From Pseudomonadota bacterium (GTDB lineage: Bacteria > Desulfobacterota > Desulfovibrionia > Desulfovibrionales > Desulfovibrionaceae): DNA of 14,872 nt. Location of the stretch: NCBI GenBank assembly GCA_023411815.1, contig JAEYOJ010000097.1, positions 1 to 14,872 on the forward strand, in the 5' to 3' direction. The position numbers and the translations under genes were made by a program. Below are positions 6,355 through 12,648 of this stretch, piece by piece. The notes under the pieces are model-generated. The model worked only from the letters and a program-made list of their open reading frames with translations, was not told the DNA's origin and did not search any database. How positions within the stretch are numbered: position 1 is the stretch's first letter; each line of letters opens with the position of its first letter.

Positions 6355-7815
6355 CTACTCAGTTTTCAATATGATGCCGTGCTTCTTGAGCAGAGAGTAG
6401 AGGTGCGACTTGGACAAACCCGAAGCGGACAGCATGACTTCCAGATCGTTGCCGGACGTGGCGGCCAGCCCTTCCAGGTAGTGCTTCTCCATGGCGGTCT
6501 TGTATTCGCGCAAGGTCAAACGCTCCGCCTCGGTGCCGGCTAATGCCGGAGCCGCCGGCGCATTGACCGGAGCGTCGCTCTGCTGGGGCCGGCAGCCCTT
6601 GTGCAGAGTGGCCCTGGTCACGGCGATGCGCACCTCGTTGGGAAGGTGCATGGCGTAAAGCACCTTGCTCTCGCCGGAAGAGACGAAGGCCATCTCCAGC
6701 ACATTGAACAGCTCGCGCACATTGCCTGGCCAGGGGTAAGCCCGCAGATACTCGAACAGCTCCGGGTCGAAACCCTTGTTGGGCACGCCGTACCGGTCGC
6801 AGAGACGATTGACGTGGTACATGGCCAAGGACTTGATGTCATCGGGCCGTTCACGCAGGGGCGGGATGGTTATGTGGATGGTCTTGAGCCGGAAGAGCAG
6901 GTCCGAACGGAAGTCGCCCTGCTCGACCATGGCCGCGAGATCGCGGTTTGTGGCGGCGATGAGCCGGAAGTCGCTGGTCGTCTCGTGCACGTCGCCCAGG
7001 GGGCGGAAGCGTTTCTCCTGCAGGACGCGCAGGAAGGCCTTCTGGATGGTCAAGGGCAGCTCGCCCACTTCATCCAGGAACAGGGTGCCGCCGTCGGCCA
7101 TGCGTATGAGGCCGATGCTGTCGCGGTCCGCGCCCGTGAAAGCGCCTTTCTTGTGGCCGAAGAGGGCGCTCTCCACCAGGTTTTCGGTGAGCGAGGCGCA
7201 ATCCACCACCACGAAGGGACGGCTCGCCCTAGCGCTGTTGGCGTGGATCGTACGGGCCAACAGCTCCTTGCCGGTGCCCGTCTCGCCGATGATGAGCGCG
7301 CCCGCGTCCGAGCGGGCGGCCTGGGCCACCAGATCGAAGCAGGCGCGCATTCCCGGCGCCGAGCCCACGACTCCGTTCAGGTTTAGAGCCACGGGCGCGG
7401 GCTTGCAGCTCTTCTTCTGCTGGCGGTACTTCAGGGCGCGCTCCAGGCTGAGCATGGTATCCTTTATGGAGGTGGGCTTGACCAGGTAGTCCCAGACACC
7501 GCCCTCGATAGCCAGCTCCGCGCCGTCGGGATCTCCCTGACCCGTGAGGATTATGACCTCGGGCGAGGAAGGGGCGCCGATGATCCCTGGCAAGGCGTCC
7601 AGCCCGTTGCCGTCCGGCAGGCGCACGTCCAGGAACACCACTTCGACCTCGTGCTCGTGCAGCAGCTTCCGGCCTTCGGCCAGCGATGCCGCGCGTAGGC
7701 TCGACAGGCCCATGCGCGCCACGATGCGCTGCAGGGTCTGGCTTACCTGGGGATCGTCATCGATGACCAGCACCGTGGGCATGTCCGCACTCCCAGCCTT
7801 GTCGACCATCATCAT
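6355..7815 (-). CDS. Sigma-54-dependent response regulator (NtrC family), LurR-like
   Basis: This 486-residue protein is a three-part activator. The receiver domain (about 13-130) has the acidic DDD cluster (19-21), phospho-acceptor Asp63, Thr91 and Lys113. The AAA+ domain (about 147-385) has Walker A GETGTGKE (177-184), the sigma-54 contact loop GAFTGA (224-229) and Walker B LDEVGE (Asp248, Glu249). A Fis-type helix-turn-helix ends the protein (about 455-486). All key residues are intact, so it should be a working activator. The ATG overlaps the kinase stop as ATGA and has GGAGG 7 nt upstream, so the pair is translationally coupled. Gene order (kinase, regulator, por, permease) resembles the D. 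vulgaris region where the regulator next to por is named LurR and acts on lactate oxidation genes. The name here is by context, so I give no symbol. Confidence 0.93.
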   Translation of the reverse strand: MMMVDKAGSADMPTVLVIDDDPQVSQTLQRIVARMGLSSLRAASLAEGRKLLHEHEVEVVFLDVRLPDGNGLDALPGIIGAPSSPEVIILTGQGDPDGAELAIEGGVWDYLVKPTSIKDTMLSLERALKYRQQKKSCKPAPVALNLNGVVGSAPGMRACFDLVAQAARSDAGALIIGETGTGKELLARTIHANSARASRPFVVVDCASLTENLVESALFGHKKGAFTGADRDSIGLIRMADGGTLFLDEVGELPLTIQKAFLRVLQEKRFRPLGDVHETTSDFRLIAATNRDLAAMVEQGDFRSDLLFRLKTIHITIPPLRERPDDIKSLAMYHVNRLCDRYGVPNKGFDPELFEYLRAYPWPGNVRELFNVLEMAFVSSGESKVLYAMHLPNEVRIAVTRATLHKGCRPQQSDAPVNAPAAPALAGTEAERLTLREYKTAMEKHYLEGLAATSGNDLEVMLSASGLSKSHLYSLLKKHGIILKTE

Positions 7816-10800
7816 TGCTGAACCTCCGCCGGAACCTCGTCTAGCACTGCCCGTATGGCCTCGGACAGGCTCCTGCCGCTGTAGGGCTTGGCCAAAACGT
7901 GCCGAATATTGCCGACTCCCTTGGCCGCGTCGATCGCGCTGCGCCTGCCAGAAACCAGGATCACCGGCAAGTCCGGGCGAATCTGTTGCAAGGTGCGCGA
8001 GAAATCAACTCCGGTCATTTCGGGCATGTCGAAGTCGGTTACCACGATATCGAATCGGCTGTCCTCACCATCCGCCGACAGGGCGGCGGAAGCCGCGTCC
8101 GCTCCGCGGCAGGCCACGACGCTGTAGCCGAGCCGCCCGAGGACCTTGGGAATGGTTCCCAGCTGGTCCAGGTCGTCTTCCACGAACAGGATGCGTTCGC
8201 TGCCCCTGGGCGCGGGTCGCTCGGACGGCTCCCGGGTCTGGGCGTCCTCGCTCTCGTAGGGCAGGAATATCTCGAAGCGCGTCATGGTCCATGGCTCGCT
8301 GGACAGGGAGATGGCTCCTTTATGACCCTTGACGATGCCTTGAACCACGGCCAGTCCCAAACCCGTGCCTTCGCCCATGCTCTTGGTGGTGAAGAAGGGG
8401 TCGAATATCTTGGGCGCGATGGGAGGCGGGATGCCGGGTCCGTTATCGCATACGCTCAAGCACAGGTACTCGCCGGGCGTCAAGGCGAGTAGGTCGGCCC
8501 GCTCGGGTGGCAGTTCAACGCGGTGCAGGCCTACCTCTATGATTCCACCGGAATCCCGCAAAGCCTGGAAAGCGTTGGTGCACAGGTTCATGACCACTTG
8601 GCGCAGTTGGGTCGGATCGGCCAGGCAAAGCCCGAGGGTTGGTTCCACATCCTCCCGCAGGCGGATGTTTCCGGGCAGGCTGGCGCGAATAAGCCCCAGG
8701 GCCTGCTGCACGGTCGAGGCGACCTCCGTGGGTAGGAAGCCCTCGCGCGTGGGCCGGCTGTAGGTGTGGATCTGGCTCACAAGATGGCTGCCCTGCTGGG
8801 CGGCGTTCAAGGCGCGGCGCACGTCCTCCGCCGGTTCGGATTCTGCCGGCAGATCCAGCAGAGCCAGCTCGGCGGAATTGATGATGGTGGTCAGGATGTT
8901 GTTGAAGTCATGGGCGATGCCGCTGACGAACGTGCCGATGGCCTCCATCTTCTGGGACTGCAGGAGCTGGCGTTCCAGGCTGACCTTGCGGGTCACGTCC
9001 TCGGCGGTGGAGAGCACGCCGATGACCCGGCCCTCGTAGTCGTGCAGCGGCAGCTTGGTCAGCTCCAGGATAACCATCTCGCCGTTGGCCAGCTTGAGTT
9101 CAAGGGGAGTGCGCGGACAGGCGTGGTTGGTCTGCATGACTTCCGCGTCAAGCCTTTCGGCGGCCAGGGCGTCGATCTCGCGGGCGAGCAGGTCGCGGTT
9201 GGTCTTGCCTATGATGGCGTTCAGGTCCGGCAGGCCGAAGAAATCGGCAAAGGATCTGTTGGCGCCCATGTAGCGCAGCTCCTTGTCTTTCCAGAAGACG
9301 AGCTGCGGTATGTTGTCCAGGACCATGCGCAGCATCTTCTGCGAATCCCGCAGATCCCGCTCGGCCTTGCGGCGCGAGGTCACGTCCTCGACGATGCCTT
9401 CCAGGCGGTTCGTGCTGCCGTCCTCCGAAACCACCGACCGGAGATACGCGCGCACTGTGAGTTCCTGGCCGTCGGCGCGCGTCAGGCGGCACTCGAAGGC
9501 CGCGGCGCCCGTGCGGTCCATGGGATTCCCGGCCAAGGCCTCCACATCGGCGCAATGCAGGTCGGCAAGAATCGTGCGGCCCGAGGCCATGAGCGCCGCG
9601 GGCGACTCGTAGCCGAGCATGCAGGCCAGGGCCGGGTTGGCGTCCAGCCAGTCGTCGTCGGCGGTGACACGGAAAATGCCCAGGGCCGAGTTCTCGAAGA
9701 TGGAGCGGTACTTTTCCTCGGCGCGGCGCAGTTCTTCCTCGGCCCTGTGGCGATCCGTGAAGTCGTACAGCACGCCCACGAGGCCCTCGGCCTCTCCGCG
9801 GGCGTTGCGGTAAGTGGCCTTGTGCACGAGCACGTTGTGGCGCCGGCCGTCCACGCTCTCCAGGATCTGCTCGTATACGCGCACTCCCGGTCTGGACAGC
9901 AGTTCCGTGTCGGCCTCGTCGGACAGTGTGCCCGGGTTGCGCAGGCGCGAACCGCCCGCGGCCTTGATCTCCTTGGGCAGCGTTGCGTTCAGGGCATCGC
10001 GGTCCGTGCCGAACCAGCGCTGGAAGGCCTTGTTGAAATCGGTGAATGTCCCGGACTTGCTGCGGAAATAGATCGGCATGGGGATCGTATCCATGAGCAG
10101 CTGCATGAAGGAGAGCTGGTCTTTGAGCCTGAGCTCGGCATATTTCCGCTGCCGGATGTTCAGGGCCAGGAAGAAGAGCAGGGCCGTAAGCACTCCCAGG
10201 CTGGCCATGATGGTCCAGAAGACGGGCTTTTCCAGCTCGTAGAAGGGCTTGGGCTGGTTGATGATGATGCTTCCGGCCGGCAGCTGGTCATGAGCAATGC
10301 CGTGACGCGCAAGGACGTTGTTGTCGAAATAGTACAGTTCGTCGGTGCGCTCCAGCGTGGGGATGTCGTCCGGCGATTTCCCACCCAGAATGTCCAGGAC
10401 CATTTGGGCCGCCAACTGGCCCTGATGCTCGCCGGAGAGGAGCATGCCGCCCACCATGCCGTGCCCGAGCAGGAAGACCCACCCGCTGTAGATGGGCGCG
10501 TCGGTCATCTCCGCAATGGCGGCCTGGACTTCCCAAGGTGTCAGGAACGTCCCGCCTTCATCCATATAGAAAGGGATGTGGAAGAGGATGGTTTTGCGGT
10601 CGGACGTGGCCACAACTCGGGCGAGCTCCTCCTTGGTGCGCACCCTGCGATAGTCGAATTCGAGCCGGCCTTCGAATTGCGGCATGGCCTCGCGGACTTG
10701 GGCCTCGATGGCCACGGCAGTGGTTGAGTCGTCGCCGATGACCAGCAGGCGCTTGCGACCGGGATGCAGGCGCAGGGCAAGCTCCAGCGTTTCCGCCGCG

Positions 10801-11291
10801 CGCGTCTGCTCGAGGACGCCGGTGACAAGGGCTTGGCCTATGATGACCTTGGATTCGAAATGGTTGACTCCGCAGAAAACCAGCGGAGTGCCTGGGAAAA
10901 GCTCCTGGCGGTGCTCCAGTGCAAAGCTGAAGGCGTCGTTGTCTGAGGCGATCACCGCGTCGAAGTTGATGCCGCTGAACTTGACGGCCATGAGGCTGCG
11001 CAACTGTTCGCGCACGGCGTGATCAGGATGTTTCTTGGCGTCGAGGTATTCCACTTGCAGGTCGATGTTCAGCCGGCTGTTCCCGAGGGTCTCGCGGATG
11101 CCGTCGAGGATCGTGTCCGACCAGATGTAGCCGTTCTGATAGGAGTTGATGTACAGGATGTTCCGCTTCTTGCCCTTGCCGGCAGGAGACGGTTCGGCCC
11201 AGCTGGACCTCGGCGCGAATGCGAAAGGCAGGAGCAGAAGCACCGCGACCAGCAGACAGACCGGGCGGACGGTACGGATGTGTGTGTTCAT
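7812..11291 (-). CDS. Hybrid sensor histidine kinase with periplasmic ABC_sub_bind-like sensor, three PAS domains and a C-terminal receiver
   Basis: This 1159-residue inner-membrane sensor should pass a signal to the regulator encoded next to it. A signal peptide (1-32, ending SSWA) leads to a periplasmic domain (about 40-340) whose opening (NILYINSYQNGYIWSDTIL) and DAVIASDNDAF segment resemble the ABC_sub_bind family of small-molecule binding proteins. One membrane segment follows (about 358-380), then PAS-like domains at about 392-510, 523-640 and 650-770. The HisKA helix carries His794 in GIAHDFNN. The ATPase domain has the N box (MNLCTNA, Asn906), DNGPGI (Asp949) and GEGTGLGL. A receiver ends the protein with Asp1086. 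The open frame runs 89 codons further upstream, but the ATG at 11289-11291 is the one before the signal peptide; its ribosome binding site is weak. The ligand is unknown; lactate or a related acid is inferred only from the neighbours. Confidence 0.92.
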   Translation of the reverse strand: MNTHIRTVRPVCLLVAVLLLLPFAFAPRSSWAEPSPAGKGKKRNILYINSYQNGYIWSDTILDGIRETLGNSRLNIDLQVEYLDAKKHPDHAVREQLRSLMAVKFSGINFDAVIASDNDAFSFALEHRQELFPGTPLVFCGVNHFESKVIIGQALVTGVLEQTRAAETLELALRLHPGRKRLLVIGDDSTTAVAIEAQVREAMPQFEGRLEFDYRRVRTKEELARVVATSDRKTILFHIPFYMDEGGTFLTPWEVQAAIAEMTDAPIYSGWVFLLGHGMVGGMLLSGEHQGQLAAQMVLDILGGKSPDDIPTLERTDELYYFDNNVLARHGIAHDQLPAGSIIINQPKPFYELEKPVFWTIMASLGVLTALLFFLALNIRQRKYAELRLKDQLSFMQLLMDTIPMPIYFRSKSGTFTDFNKAFQRWFGTDRDALNATLPKEIKAAGGSRLRNPGTLSDEADTELLSRPGVRVYEQILESVDGRRHNVLVHKATYRNARGEAEGLVGVLYDFTDRHRAEEELRRAEEKYRSIFENSALGIFRVTADDDWLDANPALACMLGYESPAALMASGRTILADLHCADVEALAGNPMDRTGAAAFECRLTRADGQELTVRAYLRSVVSEDGSTNRLEGIVEDVTSRRKAERDLRDSQKMLRMVLDNIPQLVFWKDKELRYMGANRSFADFFGLPDLNAIIGKTNRDLLAREIDALAAERLDAEVMQTNHACPRTPLELKLANGEMVILELTKLPLHDYEGRVIGVLSTAEDVTRKVSLERQLLQSQKMEAIGTFVSGIAHDFNNILTTIINSAELALLDLPAESEPAEDVRRALNAAQQGSHLVSQIHTYSRPTREGFLPTEVASTVQQALGLIRASLPGNIRLREDVEPTLGLCLADPTQLRQVVMNLCTNAFQALRDSGGIIEVGLHRVELPPERADLLALTPGEYLCLSVCDNGPGIPPPIAPKIFDPFFTTKSMGEGTGLGLAVVQGIVKGHKGAISLSSEPWTMTRFEIFLPYESEDAQTREPSERPAPRGSERILFVEDDLDQLGTIPKVLGRLGYSVVACRGADAASAALSADGEDSRFDIVVTDFDMPEMTGVDFSRTLQQIRPDLPVILVSGRRSAIDAAKGVGNIRHVLAKPYSGRSLSEAIRAVLDEVPAEVQQ

Positions 11292-11326
11292 CGTTAACTT
11301 CGCTTGCAGGAAAGTGGGGTAGGCTT

Positions 11327-11355
11327 TATGTAAGGACCAACGCTCTCGAAGGCAA
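11327..11355 (-). promoter_or_regulatory. Weak candidate promoter of the kinase-regulator pair
   Basis: On the minus strand TTGCCT (11355-11350) and TACATA (11332-11327) are 17 bases apart, with a start expected about 30 nt before the kinase ATG. Only 4 and 3 of 6 bases match consensus, so this is a low-grade call. I saw no sigma-54 promoter for the kinase. Confidence 0.2.
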
Positions 11356-11387
11356 CCTATTCGGCGGATTTGTCCTGTCTGCCGTTG

Positions 11388-11415
11388 GGGCGGAGCCCGG
11401 AATGGCGGCTCGCCC
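11388..11415. repeat. GC-rich inverted repeat in the divergent region
   Basis: GGGC-G-GAGCC (11388-11397) pairs with GGCTC-GCCC (11407-11415), nine base pairs with one bulged G around a 9-nt loop. It lies between the kinase and str promoters. No T run follows on either strand. It might insulate the two units or sit in the kinase leader; its role is unknown. Confidence 0.3.
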
Positions 11416-11433
11416 GGATGCGGGGCGGCAAAA

Positions 11434-11453
11434 AAATCGATTCGCTTCGATTT
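11434..11453 (-). terminator. AT-rich hairpin with T run, upstream of the str promoter
   Basis: AAATCGA and TCGATTT are perfect 7-bp arms around a 6-nt loop. Read on the minus strand the stem runs directly into a stretch of seven T, so it looks like a weak intrinsic terminator for minus-strand transcripts. It ends only 5 bases before the -35 of the str promoter and could also be a protein-binding site. Confidence 0.3.
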
Positions 11454-11458
11454 GCCTC

Positions 11459-11486
11459 TTGCAATCCAAAAAAAAACGTATATAAG
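11459..11486 (+). promoter_or_regulatory. Sigma-70-type promoter of the str operon
   Basis: TTGCAA (11459-11464) and TATAAG (11481-11486) are separated by 16 bases that include a run of nine A, a common feature of strong promoters. The -10 matches 5 of 6 consensus bases and the -35 matches 4 of 6. A start near 11493 gives a leader of about 285 nt before rpsL. It is the best promoter I see for rpsL. Confidence 0.6.
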
Positions 11487-11490
11487 AGCG

Positions 11491-11508
11491 TGTCCCGTAA
11501 GCGGGGCG
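11491..11508 (+). terminator. Hairpin at the 5' end of the str leader
   Basis: TGTCCCG and CGGGGCG pair around TAAG (7 bp with two G-U pairs), followed by ATTTTATATT. It sits at or just after the predicted start site, so it may protect the 5' end of the message or act as an early attenuator. Confidence 0.3.
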
Positions 11509-11652
11509 ATTTTATATTCCTGCCGACGGTCCCGATCACCGCGGACATTCTTCGGCACGGCAGGCCCGATAACCCAAGGGGATCAGCGCGGTTTACCGCG
11601 ATTCGTTCCCGGCCCGGCGATACCTTCCATCCGGGCAACCCCAAGGGGAGTT

Positions 11653-11745
11653 ATGGGCGGCCAGACGGGAATAGCGAGTATTTTATCATATGTGGCGGTT
11701 GGCGCTCAAAGTGGCAATGCGCTGATTGTGCCGCATGGCCTTTGA
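11653..11745 (+). CDS. Possible 30-codon leader ORF upstream of rpsL
   Basis: ATG at 11653 opens a 30-codon frame ending in TGA at 11743-11745, 32 bases before rpsL. The product would start MGGQTGIASILSYVAVG and end NALIVPHGL, a mildly hydrophobic peptide I do not recognise. AAGGGGAG lies just upstream, but only 2 nt separate it from the ATG, closer than ideal. The frame is also the tail of a longer open frame from 11452, so it could be chance. If translated, it might couple to rpsL or act as a regulatory leader peptide. Confidence 0.25.
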   Translation: MGGQTGIASILSYVAVGAQSGNALIVPHGL

Positions 11746-11777
11746 GGCACGTTAAATTAAAGTACGGAGTTAGGTTC

Positions 11778-12149
11778 ATGCCCACGATTAACCAACTGGT
11801 CCGGAAGCAGCGCGAGCTGCAGGTCAAGCGCAAGAAGACTCCCGCGCTGCAGGCTTGTCCGCAGCGTCGCGGTGTCTGTACCCGCGTCTATACGACCACT
11901 CCCAAGAAGCCGAACTCGGCCTTGCGCAAGGTCGCGCGTGTGCGTCTCACCAATGGCCTCGAGGTGACGGCCTACATCCCCGGCGAGGGACACAACCTGC
12001 AGGAGCACTCCGTGGTCATGATCCGCGGAGGTCGTGTGAAGGACCTTCCCGGTGTCCGCTACCACATCGTGCGCGGCACTCTGGATACCGCCGGTGTTGC
12101 GGATCGTCGCCAGGGCCGCTCCAAGTACGGCGCCAAGCGGCCCAAGTAA
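11778..12149 (+). CDS. rpsL: 30S ribosomal protein S12
   Basis: This 123-residue protein is a full-length S12, which sits at the decoding centre of the small ribosomal subunit and helps monitor codon-anticodon pairing. The diagnostic CPQRRGVCTRVYTTTPKKPNSALRK region is present (residues 27-51), with Lys43 and Lys44 in the streptomycin-sensitive form, and the KDLPGVRYH segment follows later. No resistance-type change is visible at these places. The ATG at 11778 has a GGAG 9 nt upstream. It is the first gene of the str operon, with rpsG 12 nt downstream, and is preceded by a long structured leader. Confidence 0.98.
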   Translation: MPTINQLVRKQRELQVKRKKTPALQACPQRRGVCTRVYTTTPKKPNSALRKVARVRLTNGLEVTAYIPGEGHNLQEHSVVMIRGGRVKDLPGVRYHIVRGTLDTAGVADRRQGRSKYGAKRPK

Positions 12150-12161
12150 GGAGAAGTTGAT

Positions 12162-12632
12162 ATGCCCCGTAAAGGTCCGGTTCCCACTCGCGAAGTGCTT
12201 CCCGATCCGCTCTACGGCAGCGTGCTCGTCAGCCGTTTCATGAACAGGCTGATGCTGCAGGGCAAGAAGGGTGTGGCCGAGAAAATTTTCTACAAGTGCA
12301 TGGATTTCCTCGGTGAGAAGACGGGCGATCAGCCCCTGGATGCCTTCGAGAAGGCTCTGGGCAACGTGAAGCCCCACCTGGAAGTCAAGTCCCGCCGTGT
12401 CGGCGGCGCGACCTACCAGGTTCCCGTCGAGGTTCGTCCCGATCGCCAGGTGTCCTTGGCTATCCGCTGGCTTATCAACTACGCCCGCTCCCGCGGCGAG
12501 AAGGGTATGGCCAGCAAGCTTTCCGCCGAGTTGCTGGACGCTTACCATGGCCGCGGCGGTGCTGTGAAAAAACGCGAAGACGTGCACAAGATGGCGGACG
12601 CCAACAAGGCCTTCGCGCATTACCGCTGGTAG
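12162..12632 (+). CDS. rpsG: 30S ribosomal protein S7
   Basis: At 156 residues this is a normal-length S7, a primary binding protein that starts assembly of the 3' domain of 16S rRNA and lies near the E site. Recognisable parts are the start MPRKGPVPTREVLPDPLYGS, the central RRVGGATYQVPVEVR block and the C-terminal region ending FAHYRW. A strong AAGGAG ribosome binding site overlaps the rpsL stop codon, so rpsL and rpsG are tightly linked. In E. coli S7 represses its operon by binding the rpsL-rpsG gap, but here that gap is only 12 nt and cannot hold the same RNA structure. Confidence 0.98.
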   Translation: MPRKGPVPTREVLPDPLYGSVLVSRFMNRLMLQGKKGVAEKIFYKCMDFLGEKTGDQPLDAFEKALGNVKPHLEVKSRRVGGATYQVPVEVRPDRQVSLAIRWLINYARSRGEKGMASKLSAELLDAYHGRGGAVKKREDVHKMADANKAFAHYRW

Positions 12633-12648
12633 GCTGGGAGTATAGACC

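Larger units (their letters stand above)
11487..11777 (+). other. Long leader region of the str operon
   Basis: About 285 nt separate the predicted start from the rpsL ATG. The stretch holds a hairpin at its 5' end (11491-11508, then an ATTTTATATT tract), a 5-bp hairpin CGCGG-TTTA-CCGCG, a 6-bp hairpin GCCCGG/CCGGGC (11612-11617 with 11631-11636), two copies of CCCAAGGGGA (11573-11582 and 11640-11649) and a possible 30-codon ORF. A leader with this much structure suggests control of ribosomal protein synthesis, but I recognise no known leader family. Confidence 0.45.

Noticed and set aside
8766..10727. A 653-codon plus-strand open frame opposite the kinase
   Set aside because: The minus-strand frame has clear kinase, PAS and receiver motifs; the plus frame shows none and is a codon-bias shadow.
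11292..11558. An 89-codon N-terminal extension of the sensor kinase
   Set aside because: It would put a non-secretory stretch before a clear signal peptide and run over the str promoter region.
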